A stretch of DNA of 45,116 bases from CAYPKG01 sp964411275 (GCA_964411275.1 CAYPKG010000015.1:1-45116), one strand, 5' to 3'. Counted from the stretch's first letter, positions 24,952 to 34,947 are shown. Notes: generated by a model not told the origin, from the sequence alone. Numbers and translations: made by a program.

Positions 24952-26745
24952 ATGCGCAATCTGACCTCAAAAGAACTTCGCAGCCTATATCTCGACTTTT
25001 TCAAGGAGAAAGGGCATGCCATCATCCCCAGCGCGTCCCTGATCCCGGAAAACGACCCCACGGTGCTGTTTACCACCGCCGGAATGCATCCCCTGGTGCC
25101 GTACCTGATGGGGGAAAAGCACCCTGAGGGCGTGCGTCTGTGCAATGTGCAAAAATGCGTGCGCACCGGCGACATCGACGAGGTAGGCGACGCCTCCCAC
25201 TGCACCTTCTTTGAGATGCTGGGCAATTGGTCCCTGGGGGATTATTTTAAACACGAAGCCATCGCCTTTAGCTGGGAATTTTTGGCGGAGGAAAAATGGC
25301 TGGGAATTCCCAAGGACCGCCTGTATTTCACCTGCTTTGAAGGCGATGCGGACGCGCCCAGGGACACCGTGGCCCATGATTGCTGGGTGAAGATGGGGGC
25401 GGACCCCTCCCATATTTATTACCTCAACAAGAAGCACAACTGGTGGGGCCCTGCGGGCATGACCGGCCCCTGCGGCCCGGACACGGAAATATTCTACGAC
25501 ACGGGCAAGCCCGCCTGCGGCGCCGGCTGCTCCCCCGCCTGCGACTGCGGCAAGTTTTTGGAAATCTGGAACGATGTGTTCATGGAATACAACAAGGTGG
25601 GCGAGGGCCAATTTGAACCGCTGTCCCAGAAAAACGTGGACACCGGCATGGGGCTTGACCGCACCATCGCCACATTACAGGGCGTGGAAAGCGTATACGA
25701 CACCGACGCCTTTACCGGCATCCTCGCCGTCATCAGCCGCCTTTGTGGCAAAGCGTATAGGGATAGCCCGGAAATTACAAAGGCGTTTCGCATCGTGGCG
25801 GACCATATCCGCTGCGCCACATTCATACTGGGCGACCGCCGGGGCGTAACCCCCTCCAACGCCGACCAGGGATATATCCTGCGCAGGCTGATCCGCCGGG
25901 CCATCCGCTTCGCTATGCAGCTGGAAATCGCCGACGGCGGGCTTTTAGAGGTCGCTGAGGCTGTCATCAGCCAGTACGGCGAGTTTTACACGGAGCTTGT
26001 GGAAAACAAGGACAAGATCATGGACGAGCTCAACAAGGAGGAGAAGCGCTTTGCCCGGACGCTAAAGAAGGGCATCAAGGAGTTTAACAGGCTGACCGGG
26101 ACTTTAACGGACGGGCGAATCGACGGGCCTTCCGCCTTCCGGCTGTACGACACATACGGCTTCCCCATCGAGTTTACCGAGGAGCTGGCCCGGGAAAAGG
26201 GTTTTGTTGTGGACGTCACCGGCTATCACGCGGCGTTCGCGGAGCATCAGAAGAAATCCCAGGCCGGCGCGGAGCAGCGGTTTAAGGGCGGCCTTTCGGA
26301 CAACACCGAGGCCACCACTGCGCTACACTCCGCCACGCATCTGTTGAACGCGGCTTTGAAAACGGTGCTTAAAGACCCGAATATCCAGCAAAGAGGCAGC
26401 AACATCACGGCGGAACGCTTGCGCTTTGACTTCAATTTTGACCGCAAGGTCACAAGAGAAGAGCTTGACCTCATTGAAAACCAGGTCAACGCCGCCATTC
26501 AGGCGGACTATCCCGTCACCTGCGAGGAAATGACGGTGGAGGAGGCCAAGGCCGCGGATGCGGTGGGCGTGTTTGACGCCCGCTACGGCGCAAAGGTCAA
26601 AGTATACTCCATCGGCCCCGTATCCAGGGAAATCTGCGGCGGCCCCCATGTGGAGCGGACCGGCACCATGGGCGCCTTCAAAATAAAAAAGGAAGAGGCC
26701 TCGTCTGCCGGCGTGCGGCGTATCAAGGCGGTGCTGGAGAAATAA
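24952..26745 (+). CDS. alaS: Alanyl-tRNA synthetase, short form without C-terminal C-Ala domain
   Basis: From ATG 24952 (AAGGAG upstream) the protein has 597 residues against about 870 in standard AlaRS. The class II catalytic core is intact (LFTTAGMHPLVPYL, GDASHCTFFEMLGNWSLGD, MGLDRTIATLQGV). A Cys-rich insertion CGAGCSPACDCG (189-200) follows the core. The editing domain is present with HSATH (459-463) and CGGPH (562-566), the zinc ligands. The DHHA1/C-Ala region is absent and the frame ends cleanly, so this is a short AlaRS type rather than a truncation. It is controlled by the T-box leader just upstream. Confidence 0.93.
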   Translation: MRNLTSKELRSLYLDFFKEKGHAIIPSASLIPENDPTVLFTTAGMHPLVPYLMGEKHPEGVRLCNVQKCVRTGDIDEVGDASHCTFFEMLGNWSLGDYFKHEAIAFSWEFLAEEKWLGIPKDRLYFTCFEGDADAPRDTVAHDCWVKMGADPSHIYYLNKKHNWWGPAGMTGPCGPDTEIFYDTGKPACGAGCSPACDCGKFLEIWNDVFMEYNKVGEGQFEPLSQKNVDTGMGLDRTIATLQGVESVYDTDAFTGILAVISRLCGKAYRDSPEITKAFRIVADHIRCATFILGDRRGVTPSNADQGYILRRLIRRAIRFAMQLEIADGGLLEVAEAVISQYGEFYTELVENKDKIMDELNKEEKRFARTLKKGIKEFNRLTGTLTDGRIDGPSAFRLYDTYGFPIEFTEELAREKGFVVDVTGYHAAFAEHQKKSQAGAEQRFKGGLSDNTEATTALHSATHLLNAALKTVLKDPNIQQRGSNITAERLRFDFNFDRKVTREELDLIENQVNAAIQADYPVTCEEMTVEEAKAADAVGVFDARYGAKVKVYSIGPVSREICGGPHVERTGTMGAFKIKKEEASSAGVRRIKAVLEK

Positions 26746-26776
26746 TGAGATTATATCAGGCAATCCGGTAAAACTG

Positions 26777-26805
26777 TTGACAAACGCCCGGGAAATGGGT
26801 ACAAT
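26777..26805 (+). promoter_or_regulatory. Sigma-A promoter of the metG T-box leader
   Basis: TTGACA (26777-26782), a 17-bp spacer and TACAAT (26800-26805) make a near-consensus promoter in the gap after alaS. Confidence 0.82.
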
Positions 26806-26811
26806 CGAAGC

Positions 26812-27087
26812 AATTCCATATGCGCGATGACGGAAAGAGTAGGTCGGCAGGATGTGCTAAGAGAGCCGGGGGTGCTGGGAACCCGGTCACGAAGAGCCGA
26901 CTGAACATGGCTCCCGAGCGCCGCTGGGCGAACGGTTTCATTTGCTCTTAGTCCACGCGGGCCGCGCCCGATACAGCGCGAACTTATGAGCCGGTTTTTT
27001 GGCGTATGCCAGGAAATCCGGGAAGTAGGGTGGTACCACGGCAAGCAATGTTCCTGTCGTCCCTTCTATGCGGGACGGCAGTTTTTT
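26812..27087 (+). promoter_or_regulatory. T-box riboswitch (tRNA-Met) and terminator upstream of metG
   Basis: The specifier ATG lies in CTGAACATGGCTCCC (codon at 26907-26909). The T-box core AGGGTGGTACCACGG is at 27027-27041. The terminator is a 10-bp stem CTGTCGTCCC (27054-27063) with GGGACGGCAG (27072-27081), including one G-T pair, followed by six T (27082-27087). Uncharged tRNA-Met should favour the antiterminator. The methionine specifier agrees with the downstream metG. Confidence 0.93.
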
Positions 27088-27138
27088 ATTGGACGAAAGG
27101 TTCATAGGACATACTAGGCATGTAAGGGAGGAACGAAC

Positions 27139-29142
27139 ATGGCGGCGAAGAAGACATTTTATATCACGACACCCATCTATTACCCCAGCGACAAGCTGCA
27201 CATCGGGCACGCGTATTGCACCGTGACGGCGGACGCCATCGCCCGCTACAAGAGGCAGACGGGCTATGACGTGTATTTTTTGACCGGCTCAGACGAGCAC
27301 GGCCAGAAGATCGAGCGGGTGGCGGCGAAGAACGGGGAAACCCCCAAGGAATACGTGGACCGGATCGTGGACACGTTCACGGCGCTGTGGAAGCTGCTGG
27401 ATATCTCCAACGACGGGTTTATCCGCACCACAGACGAATACCATGAAAAATCCGTGCAGAAGATTTTCAGAAAGCTCTATGAGCAGGGGGATATCTACAA
27501 GTCCTCCTACACCGGGCATTACTGCACCCCCTGCGAAAGCTTTTGGCTGCCCCGGCAGTTGAAGGACGGGGACTGCTGCCCTGATTGCGGACGCCCCACC
27601 GAAATGGTGGAGGAGGAAAGTTATTTCTTTAAGATGAGCAAGTACGCGGACCGGCTCATCCAGCACATCAAGGATCACCCGGAATTCATCCAGCCCCCGT
27701 CCCGGGCAAACGAAATGCTGCAAAACTTCCTGCTGCCGGGGCTTGAAGACCTGTGCGTGAGCCGCACCAGCTTCAAATGGGGCATTCCCGTGGACTTTGA
27801 CGAGCGGCACGTGGTGTACGTCTGGCTGGACGCGCTGTCCAATTACGCAACCAAACTGGGGCTGTATTCCGAGGACGACAGCATGTACAAAAAATACTGG
27901 CCCGCCGACATCCATCTGGTGGGCAAGGAAATCGTGCGCTTCCATACCATCATCTGGCCCATCATGCTCATGGCCCTGGGCGAACCCCTGCCCAAACAGG
28001 TGTTTGGCCACGGCTGGCTGGTGCTGGACGGGGGGAAAATGTCCAAATCAAAGGGCAATATCGTGGACCCTGTGAAGCTGTGCAACCGCTACGGCGTGGA
28101 CGCCATCCGGTATTTCCTGCTTCGGGAAGTGCCCTTTGGTTCCGACGGCGTATTCTCCAACGAAGCGCTCATCAACCGGATCAACAGCGACCTCGCCAAT
28201 GACCTTGGAAACCTGCTGTCCAGAACGGTGGCCATGATCGACAAATATTTCGGCGGCGAAATCCCCGCGCCCGATAAGGTTGTGCCGGAGGAAGACGACG
28301 CGCTGATCGCTTTATGCCAGGGGCTCCCCGCGGCAGTGGAACTGCACATGACAGAGCTGAAGCTGCCCGAGGCCCTGAGCGAGATCTGGAAGCTGGTGAA
28401 CCTCAGCAACAAGTATATCGACGTCACCACGCCTTGGGTGCTGGCAAAGACCGAAGAGGGCAGTGAGCGGCTCAAGACGGTGCTGTACAATCTCGCGGAA
28501 TGCCTGCGCTGTATCGCCATCATGATCTCCCCCTTCCTTACCAGCACACCGGCGAAGATGTTCGCCCAGCTGGGGGTGACTGACGAAGCGCTGAAAAACG
28601 TGGATAGCCTCAGAGCCTTTGGCGGCATCCAGCCCGGCACAAAGGTCAACAAGGGCGACGCGCTGTTCCCCCGGATCGATGTGGAAAAGGAATTGGATGA
28701 GCTGGAGGCGGAAACACTGGCGGCTCAGGCTGTTGCGAAAGCCGCCCTCGAAGAGCCGGCCGCTCCCGTAGCCGAGGCCGAAAAGAAGGGCCTCGACGCG
28801 CCGGAAACCCCTGCGGAAATCGAGTATGAGGATTTTACAAAGCTCGATCTGCGCCTTGCGAAGGTATTGGCTTGCGAAGAGGTCAAGCGCAGCAAAAAGC
28901 TCTTGAAGCTTACCTTAAAGGTGGGGGACGAGGAGCGCACCGTGGTCTCCGGCATCAAACCCTGGTACCAGCCCGACGATCTCGTGGGCAAAACCGTTAT
29001 CCTGGTGGCAAACCTCAAGCCCGTTACCCTCTGCGGTGTGGAAAGCCGGGGCATGATCCTTTGCGCCAGCGATGACGAGGATGTTAACCTGTCCGTGCTC
29101 ACTACCCTGGCTGAGCTAACCGATGGCTTAAAAGTCACGTAA
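27139..29142 (+). CDS. metG: Methionyl-tRNA synthetase with C-terminal tRNA-binding domain
   Basis: The 667-residue protein has HIGH at 21-24 and KMSKS at 300-304, a zinc knuckle with CTPCESF and CCPDC (about 130-150), and a C-terminal EMAP/OB-fold tRNA-binding domain (about 565-667; DFTKLDLRLAKVLACEEVKR). A Glu/Ala-rich linker joins the core and the OB-fold. This is the dimeric MetRS type common in Bacillota. GGGAGG lies about 9 nt before ATG 27139. It is regulated by the Met T-box upstream. Confidence 0.97.
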   Translation: MAAKKTFYITTPIYYPSDKLHIGHAYCTVTADAIARYKRQTGYDVYFLTGSDEHGQKIERVAAKNGETPKEYVDRIVDTFTALWKLLDISNDGFIRTTDEYHEKSVQKIFRKLYEQGDIYKSSYTGHYCTPCESFWLPRQLKDGDCCPDCGRPTEMVEEESYFFKMSKYADRLIQHIKDHPEFIQPPSRANEMLQNFLLPGLEDLCVSRTSFKWGIPVDFDERHVVYVWLDALSNYATKLGLYSEDDSMYKKYWPADIHLVGKEIVRFHTIIWPIMLMALGEPLPKQVFGHGWLVLDGGKMSKSKGNIVDPVKLCNRYGVDAIRYFLLREVPFGSDGVFSNEALINRINSDLANDLGNLLSRTVAMIDKYFGGEIPAPDKVVPEEDDALIALCQGLPAAVELHMTELKLPEALSEIWKLVNLSNKYIDVTTPWVLAKTEEGSERLKTVLYNLAECLRCIAIMISPFLTSTPAKMFAQLGVTDEALKNVDSLRAFGGIQPGTKVNKGDALFPRIDVEKELDELEAETLAAQAVAKAALEEPAAPVAEAEKKGLDAPETPAEIEYEDFTKLDLRLAKVLACEEVKRSKKLLKLTLKVGDEERTVVSGIKPWYQPDDLVGKTVILVANLKPVTLCGVESRGMILCASDDEDVNLSVLTTLAELTDGLKVT

Positions 29143-29174
29143 AGGGGTACGGGAGGACGAGGGGACGGGGGACG

Positions 29175-29205
29175 TTTTCTTTTCTTTCAGGAGAAAGAAA
29201 AGAAA
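29175..29205. repeat. Polypyrimidine/polypurine hairpin after metG
   Basis: TTTCTTTTCTTTC (29176-29188) and GAAAGAAAAGAAA (29193-29205) are a perfect 13-bp inverted repeat with a 4-nt loop. Its homopurine/homopyrimidine strands are unusual for a terminator. Confidence 0.6.
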
Positions 29206-29239
29206 CAAAAGAAAGCCGATAAATAACTGCTGTATCAAT

Positions 29240-29275
29240 AACAGGACTGACCTGGTGTTTTGGGTCAGTCCTGTT
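29240..29275. terminator. Bidirectional terminator-like hairpin between metG and xdh
   Basis: AACAGGACTGACC (29240-29252) and GGTCAGTCCTGTT (29263-29275) form a perfect 13-bp stem with a 10-nt loop, lying between two convergent genes. T-runs beyond the stem are short on both strands, so efficiency is uncertain. Confidence 0.6.
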
Positions 29276-29315
29276 GGTATGTAGAATTTGGCTTCGCTTA
29301 CATGGTTCTGTGATG

Positions 29316-31928
29316 CTATTTCTTTTTGGAATACGGCGTATTTTCCAGCGGAAGCTTTGTGCGGAAAATACCGTCCCGGTTGTAGTACGCCAGCTGCACG
29401 GCCGGCGGCGAGGGGATCGCGCATATTTCCCCAACCCCCTTTGCCCCCAGCGCAAGCGGCCTTGGGCCGTCTTTCCTCCCGCCATTTTCATATACCCCCA
29501 GCGCCACCGACTCTATGGTTGGGGTCTCAGTAGACTTAAATAACCCCAGCGTCCCAAACTTCGCCGTGGGCTTGCAGTCCTCGAGGGGAAAATCCTCCGT
29601 CAGCGCGTACCCCAGGCTCATCACCACGCCGCCGTCAATCTGCCCGGACAGCGCCGTGGGGTTCACCGTCCGGCCCACGTCATGAGCTGCCACCACCTTC
29701 TCGATGCGGCCTTCCTCATTGAGGATCACCACGTGGGTGGCATAGCCATAGGCCACGTGGCTGACGGGGTTGGGCTTGTCGGAGCCCAGTTTGTCCGTAA
29801 TCCCGGCATACTCACCGTAAAACTTCTGCCCATTGAGCGCGTCTAGGCTGCCCGCGGCGTCCAGCGCGGCCTTCAATTGCTCTGCCGCGTGCACCACCGC
29901 CTCTCCTGTGAATACCGTCTGGCGGGACGCGGTAGTGGTTCCGGCGTTGGGGCAGGTATGGGTATCCGGAATTTCATATACGATCAAATCCGGCGAAAGC
30001 CCGCTCATCTGGGCGGCAAACTGCATCTGCACGGTGCCCATGCCCTGGCCGATGCAGGCGGCGGAGCTGTATATGTGCACTTTGCCGTCCCGAACCTCGA
30101 TCCGGCAACGGCCCACGTCCGGAACTCCTACGCCCAGCCCGCTGTTTTTCATGGCACAGGCGATGCCGCAGTCCGGGTTCGCCTCCACCACCTCACGCAC
30201 TGCGTCCAGGGTGGCCACTAGGGATGTGGTGTCGTCCGCGATCTGGCCATTGGGCAGCACCTCCCCTGGCCGGATGGCGTTTAAGTACCTGAATTCAAAG
30301 GGCGTTAAGCCCGCCAGCTTCGCCAGCTGGTTGATGTTGCATTCCGTGGCAAAGCAGCTTTGGGTCACGCCAAACCCGCGAAACGCCCCGGCAGGCGGGT
30401 TATTGGTGTACACCGCCTTGCCCAGTATATCGATATCCTGATAATTGTACGGTCCCGCTGCATGGGTGCATGCCCGCTGCAATACAGGCCCGCCCAAGGA
30501 CGCGTATGCCCCTGTATCCGAAATGAGCGTCGCTTTCATGGCGGTGAGCCTGCCATTTTCGTCGCAGCCGGTGGTAAACTCCAGTTCCATGGCATGGCGC
30601 TTGGGATGGATGAGGATGCTTTCCTGGCGGCTGAGCGCCACCTTCACAGGCGCGCCTGTATGGAATGCCAGAAGCGCCGCGTGATGCTGCACGCTCATGT
30701 CCTCCTTGCCGCCAAACCCGCCGCCCACCATCATGGACGTCACCCGGACGCGGTCTGTTGTCAAGCCCAGCATTGCCCCGCATTCCTTCCGGGTCTGGTA
30801 AATCCCCTGATCCCCGGAATAGATCCGGATATCGTAGCTGCCGTCGCAATCGGGATCCAGCTTGGAAGGAAGCGCCACCGCGCACTCCGGCTCTAAAAAC
30901 GCGTGCTCCGTAAACGGGACGCTGTAGCGGTTTGTGACAACGTACTTGGATTTTGCAAGCTTCCCCTCGGCGTCTCCCCGGACAAGATGCTCTTGTGATA
31001 ACACATTTGTGCCGAAGCTTTCATGCACCAGGGGCGCGCCTGTGGAAAGAGCCTCCTCAGGGTTTCGCAAAGGCTTAAGCGGCTGGTATTCCACCTGGAC
31101 ACAGGCCTTGGCCGCGTCCAAAGCCTCCCGGGTTTTCGCGGCAATCAGCACGATGGCGTCCCCCAGGTAATGGGTGACCCCGCCCACCGGGATCAGCACA
31201 TCCCAATCCTGCTTCAAATGCCCGATCTTCTTAGCGCCCGGGACATCCTCCGCTGTGAGCACCGCCACAACATCCGGGACGGCTTTCGCCGCCGCCACGT
31301 CAATGGACAGCACCCGTGCCCGGGGATACGCGCTCCTGACGGCGCTTCCAATAAGCATTCCGGGCAGGTGAATGTCGTCGGCATACATGGCCTCGCCCAG
31401 GGCCTTTGGCAGCGCGTCCACCCGCTTGATTTTCGCGCCCATTGTTTCAGCGGGCAATTCCTCCGGCCCGGGCATGCCCTCCCGCAGCCATTTGGCGGCC
31501 ATCAGAATGCCCTTTTCGATCTTCTGATAGCCGGTGCAGCGGCAGATATTGAATTTGATGGCCTCCTTTACCTGCGCAGGCGTGGGATCCGGGCAGTTGT
31601 CGATCAGCCCCTTGGCGCTGATGATCATCCCGGGGATACAAAACCCACACTGCACAGCCCCCGCCTGGGCGAATGCCTCCGCATAGATTTCCCGCTCCCG
31701 CTCCGGCAATCCCTCCAGCGTCAGGATGGTTTTCCCGTCCAGCCGATCCGTTTTTTGCACGCAGATGCGGGTGGGCTTACCGTTTAGAAGCACCATGCAC
31801 GCCCCGCACGCGCCCTCGGAGCATCCGTTTTTCACGCTGGTCAGCTTTAGCACATCCCGTAGGTAATGGATCGCCTTTTGGTTTTTTTCAACCGTTACGA
31901 TTGCTCCATTCACTATGAACGTAGACAT
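29316..31928 (-). CDS. xdhD: Selenium-dependent-type molybdenum hydroxylase (xanthine dehydrogenase XdhD-like)
   Basis: The 870-residue protein fuses a two-[2Fe-2S] domain (Cys36, 41, 44, 56 and Cys94, 97, 129, 131) to the molybdopterin-binding domain. The latter has MVGGGFGGKEDMSVQHHAAL, GAFRGFGVTQSCFATE and a C-terminal GAKGVGEICAIPSPPAVQ block with the active-site Glu. No FAD domain is present in the protein, and no separate FAD subunit gene is nearby. Fused, FAD-less enzymes next to ygfK and ssnA form the group annotated as selenium-dependent xanthine dehydrogenases. These carry a labile Se ligand on Mo, not selenocysteine; no in-frame TGA is seen. It likely oxidises hypoxanthine/xanthine or a related purine. 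AGGAGG precedes ATG 31928, 22 nt after ygfK. Confidence 0.88.
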   Translation of the reverse strand: MSTFIVNGAIVTVEKNQKAIHYLRDVLKLTSVKNGCSEGACGACMVLLNGKPTRICVQKTDRLDGKTILTLEGLPEREREIYAEAFAQAGAVQCGFCIPGMIISAKGLIDNCPDPTPAQVKEAIKFNICRCTGYQKIEKGILMAAKWLREGMPGPEELPAETMGAKIKRVDALPKALGEAMYADDIHLPGMLIGSAVRSAYPRARVLSIDVAAAKAVPDVVAVLTAEDVPGAKKIGHLKQDWDVLIPVGGVTHYLGDAIVLIAAKTREALDAAKACVQVEYQPLKPLRNPEEALSTGAPLVHESFGTNVLSQEHLVRGDAEGKLAKSKYVVTNRYSVPFTEHAFLEPECAVALPSKLDPDCDGSYDIRIYSGDQGIYQTRKECGAMLGLTTDRVRVTSMMVGGGFGGKEDMSVQHHAALLAFHTGAPVKVALSRQESILIHPKRHAMELEFTTGCDENGRLTAMKATLISDTGAYASLGGPVLQRACTHAAGPYNYQDIDILGKAVYTNNPPAGAFRGFGVTQSCFATECNINQLAKLAGLTPFEFRYLNAIRPGEVLPNGQIADDTTSLVATLDAVREVVEANPDCGIACAMKNSGLGVGVPDVGRCRIEVRDGKVHIYSSAACIGQGMGTVQMQFAAQMSGLSPDLIVYEIPDTHTCPNAGTTTASRQTVFTGEAVVHAAEQLKAALDAAGSLDALNGQKFYGEYAGITDKLGSDKPNPVSHVAYGYATHVVILNEEGRIEKVVAAHDVGRTVNPTALSGQIDGGVVMSLGYALTEDFPLEDCKPTAKFGTLGLFKSTETPTIESVALGVYENGGRKDGPRPLALGAKGVGEICAIPSPPAVQLAYYNRDGIFRTKLPLENTPYSKKK

Positions 31929-31950
31929 AGCAGGCCTCCTTTACGATACG

Positions 31951-34947
31951 TTAAAACAAATACGCGTACTCTCTCACCAGCGCCCAGAGAATATCCTCCA
32001 CATCCGAAGGGATGCCGGTGTCTGCGGCGTCAAGATCCACCTCTTTGACCCCCTCCGGGAGCCTTACGAGGAACTTCTTCTCGTCAACGCGCAGGAAGCC
32101 CGCGTTCTCGCTTGCCTCCATCTCCGCCTTGGTATGAAACAGCGTGAGCTTATCCAGATACGGCGCGCTGTCATAGGGGCAGAAGGACGCGCAGTTGCCG
32201 CATTCGTTGCACATCCGCTCGATATGCACGATCTGCCGCATGTCATAGCCCTGCACCAGGATTGCCACGTTTGCCCGGTTGGGGCATACGCTGACGCAGC
32301 ATTCACAGGACACGTTGCAATGAAGGCACCGGTTGGCTTCCTTGGACGCGTTTTCGTACTCCGCTAGTATGCCCTGTTTCATCCGGCAATCCTCCGCGGG
32401 GGGCACGGCATAGCTGGGAATATCCACCTGCCGTTCCTCGTTTAGAATATGGTCGGCAACTTTTCGCGCGTCCGCGATGGCCTCCACCACCGTGGCAGGG
32501 CCCCGGTTCGCGTCGCCTATGACGTATACCCCGGGGAGGTTGGTTTCAAGAGTAGTCCCGTCCACCTTCGCACGGCCCCGGTCTGTTAATTCCACGCCGT
32601 TGCTCTTTAAGAGCGCCGCGTCCGTCTTTTCTCCCACGGCAGCCACGAGGAGATCGCAGGGTACCGTCATGCGTTCCCCCGTCTCCTCCGGCGCACGGCG
32701 GCCGGACGCGTCGGGTGCGCCCAGCTTCATTTTGTTTACTGTGAGCATGCCGTCCTGTAAGGATACCGGGCTCAACAGCTCCAGGAACTCCACCCCGTCC
32801 TTTTGTGCCAGGGTTAATTCCTCCACGTCGGCAGGCATATACCGGCGGGTGCGGCGGTAAACAATGCACACCCTCTCCACCCCAGGCAGGCGTTTTGCCG
32901 CCCGGGCCGCGTCCATGGCGGTGTTGCCGCCGCCTACTATTAAGACCGTACCGCTGATTTCGCCGATGCTGCCGTCCTTGCAGGCGCTTAAGAAATCGAG
33001 GACATTGACGGCTTCCCCTTCTGCGAGGGGTAGTTTCCCAGGCACCCACGCGCCGGTGGCCAGCAATACATAGTCATAGCCCTTTTCCTTCAATCTCGCC
33101 ACGCTAGGAGCAGGCGCACCGAGTTTATAGCGCACGCCCATCTTGGACACCAGCTGCACATCCTTGTCGATGGCGTTATGGGAAATCCTGAATTGCGGGA
33201 TCACATGCCGGACGATCCCGCCCAGGCTTTCTTTTTGTTCATACAGCGTTACCGGCATGCCTGACCTGCCCAGGAAATACGCCGCCGCAAGCCCCGCTGG
33301 GCCGCCGCCTATGATGGCGGCGCGCTTGCCGCTTGTCATGACCGGGGTTTCCAGTTCCCCCAGCAGCGCCTCAAACCCGCCCCGGGCCGCTTCCAGCTTG
33401 GCGTTGCGGATGCGCACCGGCTCCTCGTAAAAACCCCGGGTGCATTTGTCCATGCAGCGGTGGGAGCAGATTTTGCCGGTGATAAACGGCAGGGGGTTCT
33501 TTTCGCAGATGAGCTTCAGCGCTTTGAGGTGCTTGCCCTTGCCCACCAGCTCGATATACTCCGGGATGTCCTGTTCGATGGGGCAGCCCGCTCTACAGGG
33601 GGCTGTAAAGCAGGAGGTGAGAGGCACCTTTTCCCCGGTGAGTTTCCGGGTGGGCGCGGGCTTGACGGGCTTCGTATGGTGGGCGTCCGCCAGCGCGCTT
33701 TGGCTCAGCCCCTGAACCTTGGCGACGCTGACCCCGGTAAAGGGCGCGTATTCCATTTTCGAAAGCCCTTCGGCCAGCTGCTTCATCCTCTGATATCCGC
33801 CGGGCTTGAGGGCGGTTGTGGCAACTGTGATGGGCCAAATGCCCGCGCTAAACAGCTTCTGAATGTTGAACGCGTCCACACCGCCGGAGAAGGACAGGCG
33901 CATGCGCCCGTCAAACTCTGTTGTGATGCGGTTGGCCATTTCGATCGTGAGGGGATACAGGGCGCGGCCGCTCATGTACATTTCCTCGCTGGGCAATTCC
34001 CCGGCCTTCACGTCCACAGGGAATGTGTTGGACAGCTTTAATCCAAACTCCACGCCCTTTTCCTTCGCCTTAGCGAGCAGCCGCTTGAACATGGGCACCG
34101 CGTCCCGGTACTGGAGGTCCTCCTTGAAATGGTGGTCGTCGAAGGCGATATAGCCGTAGCCCATCTTATTTAGGATGCGCCGGGCCGTCTCGTAACCCAG
34201 AATTGTGGGGTTGCATTTGACGTATGTGTTCAGCCCCTTTTCATTGATCAGATACGCGGCGATCCGCTCGATCTCCTTTGGCGGGCAGCCGTGGAGGGTG
34301 GACAGGGTGATGGAGGCGCAGACATGGGGGGAAATCCCCTCAATATACTTGGCGCTGACATGCTCGAACAGCCGGAGGTTGTTTAGCGCCCATTTCCTGC
34401 ATTCCTGGAATATGGGGGTGTTGGCGGCGTCCTTCATCCCCTCGATAAAATTGTCGATCTTGGGGGAGAGGATGCCGTCGTAGGTATAGCCCACGCTTAT
34501 GTTGAATATGAAGCCGTCCTCGCTGCCAAGGCCGAATTCCCGGGCCATGAGCTTGCAGAGGAACCAGGCCTTAACGTACTCGTCAAACGCCTCCTGCACG
34601 GTAAGCTCCGTGGACCATTCGCAGTTATAGCCCTCGTCCTCGGCGAGGATACAGGGCTTGGGCACGCATTTGCTCAGCTCCTCGCCGTCCATGATCTGCA
34701 CGGTCTTGAGCTCAAAGAACCGGGCCCCCGCATAATATGCGGCGGCGATGTTCTGTGCAAGCTGGGTATGCGGCCCGGCTGCCGGGCCAAAGGGCGTTTC
34801 CAGCTTTTCCTGAAACAGCGGCAGGGTTTTTTCCGCATCTGCCCGGAACGGCCGCTCGACTGAGAACACCGACCCATGGGTTTCCCGCTCGGTCAAAATC
34901 CAGTTCATCATGTCCCCAAAGGGGATGGGCGTCATTTTATCAGGCAT
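31951..34947 (-). CDS. ygfK: YgfK-type flavin/iron-sulfur oxidoreductase (annotated in the family as putative selenate reductase)
   Basis: From ATG 34947 (GGGAGG 9 nt upstream) the product has 998 residues. An N-terminal dihydropyrimidine/dihydroorotate dehydrogenase-like barrel (about 1-430) is followed by a GltD-like Cys-rich domain (about 450-520; CFTAPCRAGCPIEQDIP) and two nucleotide-binding folds (GGGPAGLAAA near 546, VGGGNTAMDAA near 667). C-terminal [4Fe-4S] ferredoxin motifs end the protein (CLHCNVSCECCVSVCP near 875, CNECGNCASFCP near 915). The reaction is not established. In this operon, where the hydroxylase lacks an FAD subunit, YgfK is the natural candidate to pass its electrons to NAD(P) or to reduce another substrate; this is inference. 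Confidence 0.9.
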   Translation of the reverse strand: MPDKMTPIPFGDMMNWILTERETHGSVFSVERPFRADAEKTLPLFQEKLETPFGPAAGPHTQLAQNIAAAYYAGARFFELKTVQIMDGEELSKCVPKPCILAEDEGYNCEWSTELTVQEAFDEYVKAWFLCKLMAREFGLGSEDGFIFNISVGYTYDGILSPKIDNFIEGMKDAANTPIFQECRKWALNNLRLFEHVSAKYIEGISPHVCASITLSTLHGCPPKEIERIAAYLINEKGLNTYVKCNPTILGYETARRILNKMGYGYIAFDDHHFKEDLQYRDAVPMFKRLLAKAKEKGVEFGLKLSNTFPVDVKAGELPSEEMYMSGRALYPLTIEMANRITTEFDGRMRLSFSGGVDAFNIQKLFSAGIWPITVATTALKPGGYQRMKQLAEGLSKMEYAPFTGVSVAKVQGLSQSALADAHHTKPVKPAPTRKLTGEKVPLTSCFTAPCRAGCPIEQDIPEYIELVGKGKHLKALKLICEKNPLPFITGKICSHRCMDKCTRGFYEEPVRIRNAKLEAARGGFEALLGELETPVMTSGKRAAIIGGGPAGLAAAYFLGRSGMPVTLYEQKESLGGIVRHVIPQFRISHNAIDKDVQLVSKMGVRYKLGAPAPSVARLKEKGYDYVLLATGAWVPGKLPLAEGEAVNVLDFLSACKDGSIGEISGTVLIVGGGNTAMDAARAAKRLPGVERVCIVYRRTRRYMPADVEELTLAQKDGVEFLELLSPVSLQDGMLTVNKMKLGAPDASGRRAPEETGERMTVPCDLLVAAVGEKTDAALLKSNGVELTDRGRAKVDGTTLETNLPGVYVIGDANRGPATVVEAIADARKVADHILNEERQVDIPSYAVPPAEDCRMKQGILAEYENASKEANRCLHCNVSCECCVSVCPNRANVAILVQGYDMRQIVHIERMCNECGNCASFCPYDSAPYLDKLTLFHTKAEMEASENAGFLRVDEKKFLVRLPEGVKEVDLDAADTGIPSDVEDILWALVREYAYLF

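Noticed and set aside
29316..34947. Selenocysteine codons in xdh or ygfK
   Set aside because: Both frames are uninterrupted with no in-frame TGA; selenium in this enzyme group is a labile cofactor, not selenocysteine.
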